DNA of 60,953 nt from DASPTT01 sp035623275 (GCA_035623275.1 DASPTT010000080.1:1-60953), one strand, 5' to 3'. Numbered from the stretch's first letter, positions 24,049 through 33,855 are shown. The notes: generated by a model not told the origin, from the sequence alone. Program-made: numbers and translations.

Positions 24049-24329
24049 TTCGCCCCCGTGGCAGCGAATTCGTCCCATGCGCCCGAGGTGCGCAGGAGCT
24101 TCTCGACCCGCTCGGTCGGCTTCGCCCCCTGCCGCAGCCACTTCAGGGCCTTGGCATTGTCGATCTCGACGATGGCGCCCGGCTCTGTCGTCGACTTGCC
24201 CCGCGGCGCATAGGTCCCGACGATCTCGATGAAGCGACCGTCACGGGGCGAGCGGCTGTCCGCCGCGACCACTCGATAGGTCGGCTGCTTCTTCTTGCCC
24301 ATCCGCATGAGTCGCAGCTTCACGGCCAC
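24045..24329 (-). CDS. rpsP: 30S ribosomal protein S16
   Basis: 94 aa. VAVKLRLMRMGKKKQPTYRV, VAADSRSPRDGRFIEIVGTY and ALKWLRQGAKPTERVEKLL are S16. The first of two GTG codons (24329) gives the family start (M)AVK. GGAAGGTGGAAGAGCGAC precedes it. Heads the run of translation genes after ffh, 110 bases downstream of that gene's stop. Confidence 0.96.
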   Translation of the reverse strand: MAVKLRLMRMGKKKQPTYRVVAADSRSPRDGRFIEIVGTYAPRGKSTTEPGAIVEIDNAKALKWLRQGAKPTERVEKLLRTSGAWDEFAATGAK

Positions 24330-24439
24330 GTCGCTCTTCCACCTTCCTTCGTCACGGCCCTCGGCGTCGCCGTCGTGCGGCGCAGCCATCCATTCTGGCC
24401 CGTCGCCCGGCACCGGGCGACGCGCGCAAGGAGCCAATG

Positions 24440-25948
24440 CTACCGGCCGCGGCCCTGCCCACCTGCCTTGGGCGTGACCCGGCCACCCTTCTTCTTCTTC
24501 TTCGAGCCGCCGCCGGCACCGGCCCGGGCCGGCGTCCGGGCCGATCCGAACGGGCTCGCCCCGGCCCCCAGGCCGCTCTCCCCCAGCTCAGGGGCATCGG
24601 CCATGGCATCCGACAGGGCCTGCGCCATGCGGCCGCCCTTGGCGCCGCCGAGCAACCCGCCGAGCATCCCCGGTGAGCGCATGAGCTGCTGGGCCTCCTT
24701 GAACTGCCGCAGGAGCTGGTTGACGTCCTGCGTCGTCGTCCCGCTCCCCTTGGCGATGCGCAGCCGGCGGGAACCGTCGATGGAAGACGGGTCCAGGCGC
24801 TCCCGGCGGGTCATCGACCGGATGATCGCCTCCACCTGGCCCACCTGCCGGTCGTCGACGGCGGAACTGGCCTGGCGCATCTCCTTGGGCACCCCGGGCA
24901 GCAGCGAGAGGACGCCGCCGAGCGAACCGAGCTTCTTCACCTGCTGGAGCTGGGCGAGGAAGTCCTCGAGGGTGAACCGGCCCTGGAGCAATGCGGCCGC
25001 GCTCTGCTCGGCGACGCCCTTGTCGAATTCACGCTCGGCCTGTTCGATCAGGGTCAGTGCGTCGCCCATGCCGAGGATCCGGTTGGCCATCCGGTCCGGG
25101 TGGAAGAGGTCGAAGTCCGCCAGCCGTTCGCCCGTCGACGCGAACGCGATGGGCCGGCCCACGGTCTCCTTGACGCTGAGCGCGGCCCCGCCGCGGGCGT
25201 CGCCGTCGAGCTTCGTGAGGATCACACCGTCCAGCTCCAGCGCGTCGTGGAAGGCGCGCGCCGTGCTGACGGCGTCTTGACCGGTCATCGCGTCGATGAC
25301 CAGGAACGTGTAGTGCGGAGACACGACCGCGGAGACCTGGCGGACCTCCTCCATCAGCTCCTCGTCGATCGACAGCCGCCCGGCGGTGTCGACGATGAGC
25401 ACGTCCCGCCCGAGGCGCGACGCCTCTTCCTTGCCGGTTCGGGCGACCGCCACCGGATCGGCCTGCTGGCTGTACATCGGGACGCCCACCTGCTCGGCGA
25501 GGATCCGCAACTGCTCCACCGCGGCCGGCCGCTGGAGGTCGGCCCCCACGAGCATGGGGTTGCGGCCCTGCTGGCGGAACCAGCGAGCGAGCTTCGCCGC
25601 GGTGGTCGTCTTCCCCGAACCCTGGAGACCGGCGAGCAGGACCACGGTCGGCGGCGCCGATGCGAACGTGACCTTGAGCGTCTCGCCCCCGAGGACCCGG
25701 ATCAGCTCCTCGTGGACGGCCTTGACGACCTGCTGACCCGGACTGAGGCTCTTCGACAGCGTCTCGCCCACCAGGCGGAGCCGGATCCCGTCGACGAGCG
25801 ACCGGGCCACGCCCACGTCGACATCCGCCTCGAGCAGGGCGGTCCGGATCTCGCGCAGCGCCTCCTCGATGTCGCGGTCGCTGAGGCGCCCGCGGCTGCG
25901 GAGGCGGCCCAGGATCCCCTCGAGGCGGTCGGAAAGGGCGTCGAACAT
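24440..25948 (-). CDS. ffh: Signal recognition particle protein Ffh
   Basis: 502 aa. N domain (1-100), G domain with GLQGSGKTTT (107-116), DTAGR and TKLDGDARGG, then the methionine-rich M domain (about 330-450; MTRRERLDPSSIDGSRRLRIAKGSG, read in parts) that binds 4.5S RNA and signal peptides. The C-terminus ends in a Lys run and Gly/Arg residues. It works with FtsY, the adjacent upstream gene. TAGCCT (25959-25964), 10 bases before the ATG, may be an internal promoter. No 4.5S RNA gene is seen nearby. Confidence 0.97.
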   Translation of the reverse strand: MFDALSDRLEGILGRLRSRGRLSDRDIEEALREIRTALLEADVDVGVARSLVDGIRLRLVGETLSKSLSPGQQVVKAVHEELIRVLGGETLKVTFASAPPTVVLLAGLQGSGKTTTAAKLARWFRQQGRNPMLVGADLQRPAAVEQLRILAEQVGVPMYSQQADPVAVARTGKEEASRLGRDVLIVDTAGRLSIDEELMEEVRQVSAVVSPHYTFLVIDAMTGQDAVSTARAFHDALELDGVILTKLDGDARGGAALSVKETVGRPIAFASTGERLADFDLFHPDRMANRILGMGDALTLIEQAEREFDKGVAEQSAAALLQGRFTLEDFLAQLQQVKKLGSLGGVLSLLPGVPKEMRQASSAVDDRQVGQVEAIIRSMTRRERLDPSSIDGSRRLRIAKGSGTTTQDVNQLLRQFKEAQQLMRSPGMLGGLLGGAKGGRMAQALSDAMADAPELGESGLGAGASPFGSARTPARAGAGGGSKKKKKGGRVTPKAGGQGRGR

Positions 25949-25972
25949 GCGGTGGGAAAGGCTACCGGGCCG

Positions 25973-27100
25973 CTAGGCGAACAGTGCGTCGACGAACGCG
26001 GCCGGGTCGAAGGGGATGAGGTCGTCAGGCCCCTCGCCCACGCCCACGAGCTTCACCGGCAGCCCGAGCTCACGCTGGATGGCCACCACGATGCCGCCCT
26101 TGGCCGTGCCGTCGAGCTTGGTGAGGACGACCCCGGTGACCTCCACGGCGTCGAGGAATTGGCGTGCTTGTGCGAGCCCGTTCTGGCCGGTGGTGGCGTC
26201 GAGCACGAGGAGCACCTCGGTGACGTTGCCCGGCTCTCGTCCGGCGACACGCCGGATCTTCTTGAGCTCCTCGACCAGGTTCACCTTGGTGTGCAACCGC
26301 CCTGCCGTGTCGGCCAGGACCAGGTCGTTGCCGCGGGCGGCGGCACGCTGGACGGCGTCGAAGACGACTGCACTGGGGTCACCCCCCTCGGCACCACGCA
26401 CCACGGGCACGCCGATGCGCTCCCCCCAGGTCTCGAGCTGCTGTGCCGCTGCGGCCCGGAAGGTGTCGCCGGCGGCGAGGAGGACCGAGTGTCCCGCCGC
26501 GCGCTGCCGGCGTGCCACCTTGCCGATGGTCGTGGTCTTGCCCACGCCGTTGACCCCGACGAAGAGCCAGACGTTGGTCGATCCCGGGTCGAAGCGCAGC
26601 CCGACGTCGCCGGCACCGGCCAAGGTGGATCGCAGGTCCTCCCGCAAGGCGGCGAGGACCGCGTCGGCCCCGCTGAGCTCCCCGCCCCGCACGCGCGTCT
26701 GCAGGTCCTCGAGCAGCGCTCCGGTCGTCGCCACGCCGACGTCGGCCCGCAGCAGCGCCTCCTCGATGTCGTCCCACGTCTGCGCGTCGATCGAGGAGCG
26801 CGCCCGAAGCGATCGCCAATAGCCGGAGAGCAGCCCACGGGTCTTGCCCATCCCCGCTCGGAGCTCGGGCGCCGCGGCCTCGACGAGCGGTTCCCCCGGG
26901 GGTGCTTCCTCGGCAACCTCGGGGCCGGCGACAGGCGGAGCCTCGACGACAGGCACGGTGGGCGCAGCAGGACGAGCCGGGGGGGTCGGGGCTGCCGGTC
27001 GCCCCACGGCCCGGCGTCGCCGGGCCCGGCCGACGACCAGGACCCCGCCGACGACGAGCGCGAGCAGGGCGACCGCGAGGACGATCCAGAGGGCCACCAT
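25973..27100 (-). CDS. ftsY: SRP receptor FtsY
   Basis: 375 aa. An N-terminal membrane span (3-24) followed by an Arg cluster, a Pro/Ala/Glu linker (about 30-80), then the NG GTPase: GVNGVGKTTT (182-191), DTAGRLHTK, TKLDGTAKGG. The real span at the N-terminus is the actinobacterial form, unlike the amphipathic E. coli type. It docks the ribosome-SRP complex at the membrane. TAGGCT (27110-27115) lies 9 bases before the ATG. Confidence 0.96.
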   Translation of the reverse strand: MVALWIVLAVALLALVVGGVLVVGRARRRRAVGRPAAPTPPARPAAPTVPVVEAPPVAGPEVAEEAPPGEPLVEAAAPELRAGMGKTRGLLSGYWRSLRARSSIDAQTWDDIEEALLRADVGVATTGALLEDLQTRVRGGELSGADAVLAALREDLRSTLAGAGDVGLRFDPGSTNVWLFVGVNGVGKTTTIGKVARRQRAAGHSVLLAAGDTFRAAAAQQLETWGERIGVPVVRGAEGGDPSAVVFDAVQRAAARGNDLVLADTAGRLHTKVNLVEELKKIRRVAGREPGNVTEVLLVLDATTGQNGLAQARQFLDAVEVTGVVLTKLDGTAKGGIVVAIQRELGLPVKLVGVGEGPDDLIPFDPAAFVDALFA

Positions 27101-27144
27101 GGGCTCGGAAGCCTAACGGCCCCGAGGCATCGAGCCCGGCTCGC

Positions 27145-30100
27145 TCAGCGACCGGCAGCGGCGGCCGAGGCCCCCTCGTCGTCGGTCTCTCGCCGGACCT
27201 TCTGGCTCACCACCTGCGACGAGCCGCCGGGCGCCATCGTGACCCCGTAGAGGGCGTCCGCCGCCTCCATGGTCCGCTTCTGGTGGCTCACGATGATGAG
27301 CTGCGCCTCGTCGCGGAACTCGTGGAGCAGGTCGAGGAACCGGTGAAGGTTGACGTCGTCCAGCGCGGCCTCGACCTCGTCCATGAGGTAGAAGGGCGAG
27401 GGCCGGCTCCGGAACACGGCGAAGAGGAAGGCCAGGGCCACGAGCGAGCGCTCGCCACCGGAGAGCAGCGAGAGCTTGCGCACGTTCTTCCCGGCCGGGC
27501 GCGCCTCCACCTCCACGCCCGTGTTGAGCAGGTCCTCGGTGTCGGTCAGCGCCAGCCGGCCGGTCCCGCCGGGGAACAGGGTCGAGACCAGCGACTGGAA
27601 GTGGTCGTTGACGTCGGCGAACGCCTCGGCGAAGAGGCGGACGATCTCGTCGTCGACGGCCCGGATCACCTGCTGGAGCTCGCGCTTTGCCCGCCGGACG
27701 TCCTCGACCTGCTCCTCGAGGAAGCGATGGCGCTCCTCGAGGGCGCCGAGCTCGTCGAGAGCGAGGGGGTTGACGGGCCCCAGTGCCGCCAGCTCGGTTT
27801 CGATCGCGGCCAGGCGGCTCTCGGCGTCCACACCGTCGGCGAGCTCGGGGCACGGGGCCGCCAGCGCCTCGTCGGGCTCGACGCCGAGCTCCCGTCGCAG
27901 TGCCTCGACCGCGGCCTCGTGGCGGACCGCCGCCTCGGCCAGCTCGATCTCGAGGCGCTGCAACCGGTCCCGCGCCTCCGTGGCGCGAGCGGCGGTCTCC
28001 GTTCGCTCCCGGCGCATCGCGTCGAGGCGCTCGCCGCCGGCACGGACGTCGTCGAGCTGGCGGGCCCGCATCTCCTGGAGGTGCGAGACGAGCGCGGCGA
28101 GTCGCCCCGCATGCCCCTCGACCGTCGCCGAGAGGCGCTCGACCACCAGGGCGTCACGCTCGATTCGGCGCCGCCGGGCCATCGCCTGCTCGCGTTCCTC
28201 GCTGTGCCCCGCGAGCCGGCGCTCGACATCGGCGAGCCGGTCGGCCATGACCGAACGACGCTCGGCCAGACCCGCGGCACGGACGTCCATGTCGCGGCGC
28301 ATGGCCGACACCCGAGCGCGCCGAGCGTCGAGCTCCCGGCGCGCCGAGGCGAGCTGTGCGAGACGATCGGCAGCCCCGGCGGCTGCGGCTTCGAGCTGCG
28401 GCAGCCCCTCGCGCAACGCCGTCAGGCGCGCGGTGCCGCTCTGGTGGCGGGCGACCACCTCGTCGCGGTGCTCGATGGCTTCGGCGATCTCTGCGTCGAT
28501 GGCGCCCAGCGCGTCACGCAGACGCGTCTGCGTCTCTTCGAGCACCGGTCGCGCGTCGGCCGCCCGGTCGCGCGCACGCGTGGCCTCGACCAACTCCTCA
28601 TGGGCGCGATCGGCGTGGGCACGTGCCCGCTCGAAGGCCTCGTGCGCGCCGCTCGCCGCCGCCGCCGCCGCTTCGGCCTGCCCCCGGGCCTCCTCTGCCG
28701 CGGCGGCGGTCGCCGGCACGGCCTCGCCATGGACGACCCATCCCCGACTCGAGAACCGGTCGCCTTCCTCGGTCACCACGACCAGATCGGGTCGGTCGAC
28801 GGCCACCTCCACGGCGGCTCGCCAGCCGCCGTGGACGGCCACGACGCTCGCCAGCAGCCGATCGAGGAGCACGCCCACGGCGGGCACCCGCGCGTGGACG
28901 TGGCGGCGCAGGAGGACCGATCCGGCCGGCTGCGCCGACATCGACGTCGCGGGCGCGCCCGGTCCCACCGCGAGGACGCTCCCCGACGCCTCGTGGTCGA
29001 TCAGGGCCCGCACCGCGGCGCGGGCGTTGTGGGCACCCTCGACGACCGCCGCCCGCACGGTGGCACCCAGGGCGGCGGCAAAGGCGGCGCCCCACCCCTC
29101 GTCGACGTCGACGAGGTCCTCGAGCGCGCCGATCACACCAGGCACACCGGCAAGGGCCTCCGAGCGGCCGGCACCGCGCGCCTGCTCGACGGCACGAGCC
29201 AGTGCCTCCGCGCGCGCCTCGGCTCGATGGCGGTCGCGCTCGGCCCGACGCGCCGCCTCGTCGGCGCGGCCCGTGGCGGCAAGGGCCGCCTGACGCGCCC
29301 GGTGCGCGTCGGCCACGCGCGCCTCAAGGGCGGGCAGCAGCTCGTCGACCTCGGCGATCTGGCTGTCGACCCCCGCAGCCTCCTCGCCCCGCGACGTCTT
29401 CGAGGACAGCAGGGCGCGGATCCGCTGCTCGAATCGGTCGACGACCGTGCGCTCGTTGTCGAGGGCGTTGGTCAGTGCCTGGATCTGCGAGCGGGCGACG
29501 GCGAGGGCCTCCTCGCCGTCGCGCGGGGCGGCCGCCTCCTCGTCGGCGGCCTCGAAGGACCCGACCGCGTCGGCGAGCTCGGCCTCCGCCTCCTCGACGG
29601 CGCGCCAGCCAGGGGCCAGCGCGTCCGACTCGCCGTCGGCCGCCTCGATCCCGGCGGCCAGGCGGGCGGCGTCCGACTCGAGCGACGACACCACGTCGGC
29701 CGCGGCGGCGGCGTCGAGTGCCTGCGCCAACGAGCGCCGGCGCTCGGCGAGCACGCCCCCGAGGCCGCGGCACCGCTCGGCCAGGCTCTGCACCCGCGTC
29801 AGCGCGACGACGAGATCCTCCTCGCGCCGGGCGGAGAGCTCGGCGGCGGCCAGGTCCATGGCGGCGTCGAGCTCGCCCAGCATCTTCTGCAGGACCGCCT
29901 CGTCGGCGGCCAGCCGGTCCCGCTCGGCGCCAGCGGTCGCCCGGCGGTCGGTCAGGTGGGCGATCTCGCGTCCGACCAGGAACAGGCGCAGGGTCCGAAG
30001 CTCCTCCACCAGGGTGGTGTGCGAGCGGGCCGCCGCCGCCTGGCGCTCGAGGGGGCGGATCTGGCGCCGCACCTCGCGCACCAGGTCGCCGAGGCGCTCG

Positions 30101-30663
30101 AGGTTCTCCTCCGTCGCGGCGAGCCGTCGCTCGGAGCGCTCCCGCCGGCGGCGGTGCTTGAGCACGCCGGCCGCTTCCTCGATGACCATGCGGCGGTCCT
30201 CGGGCCGGGCGTTCAAGATCGCGTCGAGCTGGCCCTGGCTCACGATGACGTGCTGCTGGCGACCAACGCCCGAGTCGGACAGCAGCTCCTGGATGTCGAG
30301 AAGGCGACAGGGCTGCCCGTTGATTGCGTACTCGCTCTCACCGGAGCGGAACAGGGTCCTCGTGATGGTGATCTCGGCCAGTCCGCCCGGGAGCCTCCCG
30401 GCCCGGTTGTCGATCGTGAGCGACACCTCGGCGCGTCCCAGCGCGGGACGGTCCGTCGAGCCGGCGAAGATGACGTCCTCCATCTTCTGCGACCGCACGG
30501 TCCGGGGGCCCTGTGCGCCGAGGACCCAGGCGACGGCGTCGACGACGTTGGACTTTCCGCTGCCGTTGGGGCCGACCACGACGGTCACGCCCGGTTCCAT
30601 CTGCAACGTGGCGGGGTCCGCGAAGGACTTGAACCCCTTGAGCGTGAGGGACTTCAGGAACAC
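27145..30663 (-). CDS. smc: Chromosome segregation protein SMC
   Basis: 1172 aa, GTG start. Walker A GPNGSGKSN (31-39) in the N-terminal head, long coiled coil, hinge around residues 500-650 (GVPGVIGALEDLVDVDEG, then VGPGAPATS), second coiled coil, and C-terminal head with LSGGERSLVALAFLF and Walker B FYLMDEVEAALDD. The arms are unusually Ala/Arg rich, as expected from the base composition. SMC folds and segregates the chromosome with ScpAB, which is not in this window. The neighbours mutM-rnc upstream and ftsY downstream match the actinobacterial order. Confidence 0.97.
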   Translation of the reverse strand: MFLKSLTLKGFKSFADPATLQMEPGVTVVVGPNGSGKSNVVDAVAWVLGAQGPRTVRSQKMEDVIFAGSTDRPALGRAEVSLTIDNRAGRLPGGLAEITITRTLFRSGESEYAINGQPCRLLDIQELLSDSGVGRQQHVIVSQGQLDAILNARPEDRRMVIEEAAGVLKHRRRRERSERRLAATEENLERLGDLVREVRRQIRPLERQAAAARSHTTLVEELRTLRLFLVGREIAHLTDRRATAGAERDRLAADEAVLQKMLGELDAAMDLAAAELSARREEDLVVALTRVQSLAERCRGLGGVLAERRRSLAQALDAAAAADVVSSLESDAARLAAGIEAADGESDALAPGWRAVEEAEAELADAVGSFEAADEEAAAPRDGEEALAVARSQIQALTNALDNERTVVDRFEQRIRALLSSKTSRGEEAAGVDSQIAEVDELLPALEARVADAHRARQAALAATGRADEAARRAERDRHRAEARAEALARAVEQARGAGRSEALAGVPGVIGALEDLVDVDEGWGAAFAAALGATVRAAVVEGAHNARAAVRALIDHEASGSVLAVGPGAPATSMSAQPAGSVLLRRHVHARVPAVGVLLDRLLASVVAVHGGWRAAVEVAVDRPDLVVVTEEGDRFSSRGWVVHGEAVPATAAAAEEARGQAEAAAAAASGAHEAFERARAHADRAHEELVEATRARDRAADARPVLEETQTRLRDALGAIDAEIAEAIEHRDEVVARHQSGTARLTALREGLPQLEAAAAGAADRLAQLASARRELDARRARVSAMRRDMDVRAAGLAERRSVMADRLADVERRLAGHSEEREQAMARRRRIERDALVVERLSATVEGHAGRLAALVSHLQEMRARQLDDVRAGGERLDAMRRERTETAARATEARDRLQRLEIELAEAAVRHEAAVEALRRELGVEPDEALAAPCPELADGVDAESRLAAIETELAALGPVNPLALDELGALEERHRFLEEQVEDVRRAKRELQQVIRAVDDEIVRLFAEAFADVNDHFQSLVSTLFPGGTGRLALTDTEDLLNTGVEVEARPAGKNVRKLSLLSGGERSLVALAFLFAVFRSRPSPFYLMDEVEAALDDVNLHRFLDLLHEFRDEAQLIIVSHQKRTMEAADALYGVTMAPGGSSQVVSQKVRRETDDEGASAAAAGR

Positions 30664-30671
30664 CGGCCGCC

Positions 30672-30677
30672 ACCCTA
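30672..30677 (-). promoter_or_regulatory. -10 box ahead of smc
   Basis: TAGGGT on the minus strand, 8 bases before the GTG of smc. It would give an almost leaderless internal transcript. Confidence 0.4.
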
Positions 30678-30738
30678 CCCGGCGCCCTGCGGCATTCGGG
30701 GATGGTCACGCGCCACCGACGGGAGCCGTCGGGGGCGC

Positions 30739-31578
30739 TCAGATCTGGCAGTGCTCACAGAGAAACGCGGAGCGGCCGTTCACCTTGACCCGCACGATCG
30801 AGTTCCGACAGCGGCGGCAAGCCTGCCCGGCGCGGTCGTAGACCTGGTGCTGGCCCTGGAAGTCCCCCGTCTCGCCGAAGAGGTCCCGGTACTGCTCGTC
30901 GGCCAGCGACGAGCCGCGGTACTTGATGGCCTCGCTCAGCGTCTCGACCATCGACCGATACAGCCTCCGGATCTCCTGCGCGCTCAACGAGTCGGACATC
31001 CGGTCGTAGCGAAGCCCGGCGGCGAACAGGATCTCGTCCGAATAGATGTTGCCGATCCCGGCGACGAACTTCTGGTCCATGAGCAGCGTCTTGAGCTGGC
31101 CATGACGCTCGGCGAGCAGGTGGCCGAACTGCGCCCAGCTCATGACGTCCTCGACGGGGTCGAACCCGAGGTGCGCGAGCTCGGGCACCTCCTGCTCGAC
31201 CGCACCCGAGGTGGTCACGAACATCTCGCCGAAGGTCCGAGGGTCGACGAAGCGGAGCTGGCCGCCCTGGGTGAACGTGATGATCACGTGCGTGTGCTTG
31301 TCCACCGGGTCCTTCGGGCCCTTGGCCCGCTGCAGCTGACCGCTCATCCCGAGATGCACGGCCAGCACCTCGTCGCCGTCGAGCTCGAGGAGGAGGTACT
31401 TCCCCGCCCTGCGGATCCCGACGATCTTGTGGCCCTCGAGGCGCGTCCGGAACTCCTTGGCGTCCTTGTGGCGGCGGATCGACCGCTTGCCCTTCACCTC
31501 CACGGTCTTGATCCGGCGACCGACGACCTCCTTGTCCAGGTCGCGCCGGATCGTCTCGACTTCGGGCAGCTCAGGCAC
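30739..31578 (-). CDS. mutM: Formamidopyrimidine-DNA glycosylase
   Basis: 279 aa. Removes 8-oxoguanine and ring-opened purines. The start is the GTG at 31578, because catalytic Pro must be residue 2: PELPEVETIRRDL follows at once, with E3. LLMDQKFVAGIGNIYSDEILF is the helix-two-turn-helix, and the zinc finger is CRRC...CEHC near the C-terminus. It overlaps rnc by eight bases. Confidence 0.96.
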   Translation of the reverse strand: MPELPEVETIRRDLDKEVVGRRIKTVEVKGKRSIRRHKDAKEFRTRLEGHKIVGIRRAGKYLLLELDGDEVLAVHLGMSGQLQRAKGPKDPVDKHTHVIITFTQGGQLRFVDPRTFGEMFVTTSGAVEQEVPELAHLGFDPVEDVMSWAQFGHLLAERHGQLKTLLMDQKFVAGIGNIYSDEILFAAGLRYDRMSDSLSAQEIRRLYRSMVETLSEAIKYRGSSLADEQYRDLFGETGDFQGQHQVYDRAGQACRRCRNSIVRVKVNGRSAFLCEHCQI

Positions 31579-32263
31579 GGCCACCGCCCTCGGCACCCAC
31601 GAGCCGGCTCCACGCGGACCGGGCCGCCGCCTGCTCGGCGTCCTTCTTCGAGCGTCCTTCGCCCGTGCCCCGCAGCTCGCCGGCGACGTGCACGGCGGCG
31701 GCGTAGCGCCGAGCGTGGTCGGGCCCTGCGCCTTGCACCTCGTAGCGGGGAAGCTCCCCGAAGCGGCGGATGACGACCTCCTGGAGCCTCGTCTTGAAGT
31801 CCTCGGCCCCCGGCCCGGCCGCCGCGTCGACGATCCGGTCCCCGAGCAGCTCGAGGACGAGCTGCGCGGCTTCGCCCCAGCCACCGTCGAGGTAGACGGC
31901 GCCGATGATCGCCTCCACGGCGTTGGCGACGATCGACGGCTTCTCCCGCCCGCCGGAGGCGGCCTCACCACGGCCGAGCCGCAGTGCCTGCCCGACGCCC
32001 AGCCCCGCACCCACCTCGGCCAGCACCTGGGTGCTCACCACGCCGGCCCGCACCTTGGCCAGCGACCCCTCGGTCAGGTCCGGGTACGCCCGGTAGCAGT
32101 GGTCGGCGACAACCAGCCCGAGCACGGCGTCGCCGAGGAACTCGAGCCGCTCGTTCGAGGGGACACCGCCGGCCTCGGCGCACCACGAGCGGTGCGACAG
32201 GGCCTGTGCCAGCAGGCCGGGGTCGGCGAACGGCCGCCCCAGGCTGACCTCGAGGTGCTCCAC
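31571..32263 (-). CDS. rnc: Ribonuclease III
   Basis: 230 aa from the GTG at 32263. Cuts double-stranded RNA, including rRNA precursors. Signature NERLEFLGD (37-45), AVEAIIGAVYLDGG with the second acidic cluster, and a C-terminal double-stranded RNA-binding domain (from about 157, FKTRLQEVV to the GRSKKDAEQAAARSAW helix). The frame is open for another 46 Ala/Pro/Glu-rich codons upstream without any ATG, GTG or TTG, so an N-terminal extension cannot be ruled out but lacks a start. Confidence 0.95.
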   Translation of the reverse strand: MEHLEVSLGRPFADPGLLAQALSHRSWCAEAGGVPSNERLEFLGDAVLGLVVADHCYRAYPDLTEGSLAKVRAGVVSTQVLAEVGAGLGVGQALRLGRGEAASGGREKPSIVANAVEAIIGAVYLDGGWGEAAQLVLELLGDRIVDAAAGPGAEDFKTRLQEVVIRRFGELPRYEVQGAGPDHARRYAAAVHVAGELRGTGEGRSKKDAEQAAARSAWSRLVGAEGGGRA

Positions 32264-32396
32264 GACGTCGGCCGGTGGCGACGACAGACGACCCCGCCCC
32301 GGGCCCTCGCCCTCGGGCGCGGGCCCTGCCGGAGCAGCGGCGGCCTCCGGTGCGGCGCTCTCGGCGCCCTGCTGGGACTCCGGTCCGCCTCCCGTC

Positions 32397-32693
32397 TCAG
32401 CTCACCTCGAGCTTGGCGACCACGTAGTCGACCGCGTCACGGACCGTCCGCAGGTCCTCGAGGTCCTCGTCCTCGATCCGGAACCCCACGGAGCGCTCCC
32501 CGAGCTCCTCCTCCAGGGCCTCGACCAGCTCGATCAGGGCCAGCGAGTCGGCGTCGAGGTCCTCGGCGAACGACGACGACTCGCCGATCGTGTTCGGCTC
32601 GATCTCCAGGATGTCTGCCAGCTGGTCGCGAATCAGCTCGAAGACCTCCTGCCGGCCCATCGGGCCCTTCTCCACGTGCGTCTCTGCGGGCAC
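32397..32693 (-). CDS. acpP: Acyl carrier protein
   Basis: 98 aa, GTG start after AGGAGAGCAGG. The 4'-phosphopantetheine site is DSL with S50, in FAEDLDADSLALIELVEALEE (read in parts). The helix-IV segment DEDLEDLRTVRDAVDYV is typical. It carries growing acyl chains in fatty-acid synthesis. Neighbours plsX and rnc give the common plsX-acpP-rnc order. TAGGAT at 32724-32729 is a -10 candidate giving a 24-base leader. Confidence 0.95.
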   Translation of the reverse strand: MPAETHVEKGPMGRQEVFELIRDQLADILEIEPNTIGESSSFAEDLDADSLALIELVEALEEELGERSVGFRIEDEDLEDLRTVRDAVDYVVAKLEVS

Positions 32694-32846
32694 CCTGCTC
32701 TCCTGCGGCTCGGCTCAGGGGGCATCCTACCTGGTCGCAGCGGCCCTTCTCCGGTACCGGCGACGGCCGACGACCCGCACGATGGGGGGAAACCCCAGGT
32801 CAAAAGAGTTCCGCGCTCCGAGTGCCGATCCGCGACCGGCGGGCGG

Positions 32847-33824
32847 TCAGGTCACCGACTCCGCGACCCGCTCGACGAGGCCGCCTGCGGCCACGTCGTG
32901 GGCCACCCGCACCGCCGAGACGATGGCACGGGCGCTGGAGGAGCCGTGGCTGATCACGCACACGCCGTCGACGCCCAGCAGCATCGCCCCGCCGGTGTTC
33001 TCGGGGTCGAACTCGGCCGCCAAGGGGGCCAGGTGGGGCAAGAGGACGCCGGCTGCCGCCGAGGTCTGCTCGTCGGCCCCGAACACGGTGCCGAGCGCCT
33101 CCATGAAGAAGCGGAGCGACCCCTCCAGGGTCTTGAGGGCGACGTTGCCGGTGAAGCCGTCGGTCACCACGACGTCGGCGACCCCCCGGAGCAGGTCTCG
33201 TCCCTCGCAATTGCCGAGGAAGCGGATCCCGGGTGTGGCGGCCAGCGCGGCGTGGGTGTCCTTGACCAGCGGTGTCCCCTTCGACTTCTCCTCGCCGATC
33301 GAAAGGAGCACCACGGTCGGCTCGGCGACGCCGTAGCGCGCCGCCGAGTAGGCCGCACCCATCTGCGCGAACTGCACCAGCATCGGCGCCGTGCACTCGG
33401 CATTGGCCCCGGCGTCGAGCAGGACCGTCGGGTGCGACCCGATGTTGGGGATGGGGGTGGCGATGGCCGGGCGCACCACACCCTTGAGCCGCCCCATCCG
33501 CAACAGCGCGCTGGCCATGGTGGCCCCGGTGTTGCCCGCGCTGACCATCGCCAGCGCACGTCCGTCGCGAACGGCCTCCGCCGCTCGGACCAGGGAGGAG
33601 TCCTTCTTCCGGCGCACACCCTGGGCCGGGTCCTCGTCCATGCCGATGACCTCGGCCGCCGGGAACACCTGGAGGCCGCCGACGTCGCCGAGGACCGCCG
33701 GCGGCCCGACCAGCGCCACCGGCACCCCGAGCTCCTCGGCGGCCAGGCGCGCTCCCGCGACGATCTCGTCGGGCGCGTTGTCGCCGCCCATGGCGTCCAC
33801 GGCGACGGGGAGCTCGGCGCCCAT
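32847..33824 (-). CDS. plsX: Phosphate acyltransferase PlsX
   Basis: 325 aa. Makes acyl-phosphate from acyl-ACP for phospholipid synthesis. VAVDAMGGDNAP at the start, SAGNTGA, NIGSHPTVLLDAGAN, LLSIGEE.KGT and VTDGFTGNVALKTLEG are the family motifs. Peripheral membrane enzyme. Thirty-one bases after rpmF: rpmF-plsX-acpP is a long-conserved order. A GGGG-loop-CCCC hairpin (32783-32797) lies between it and acpP. Confidence 0.96.
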   Translation of the reverse strand: MGAELPVAVDAMGGDNAPDEIVAGARLAAEELGVPVALVGPPAVLGDVGGLQVFPAAEVIGMDEDPAQGVRRKKDSSLVRAAEAVRDGRALAMVSAGNTGATMASALLRMGRLKGVVRPAIATPIPNIGSHPTVLLDAGANAECTAPMLVQFAQMGAAYSAARYGVAEPTVVLLSIGEEKSKGTPLVKDTHAALAATPGIRFLGNCEGRDLLRGVADVVVTDGFTGNVALKTLEGSLRFFMEALGTVFGADEQTSAAAGVLLPHLAPLAAEFDPENTGGAMLLGVDGVCVISHGSSSARAIVSAVRVAHDVAAGGLVERVAESVT

Positions 33825-33855
33825 CAGGCCCCCAGCACGGTCCGGACCGACCGCC

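Noticed and set aside
26902..31773. A plus-strand open frame of more than 1,600 codons antisense to ftsY, smc and mutM
   Set aside because: It lies opposite well-supported genes, has no domain, and such antisense frames are expected at this GC content because stop codons are rare.
32783..32797. GGGG-loop-CCCC hairpin between plsX and acpP as a terminator
   Set aside because: The stem is only four to five pairs without a T tract, and plsX-acpP are normally co-transcribed; too weak to list as a site.
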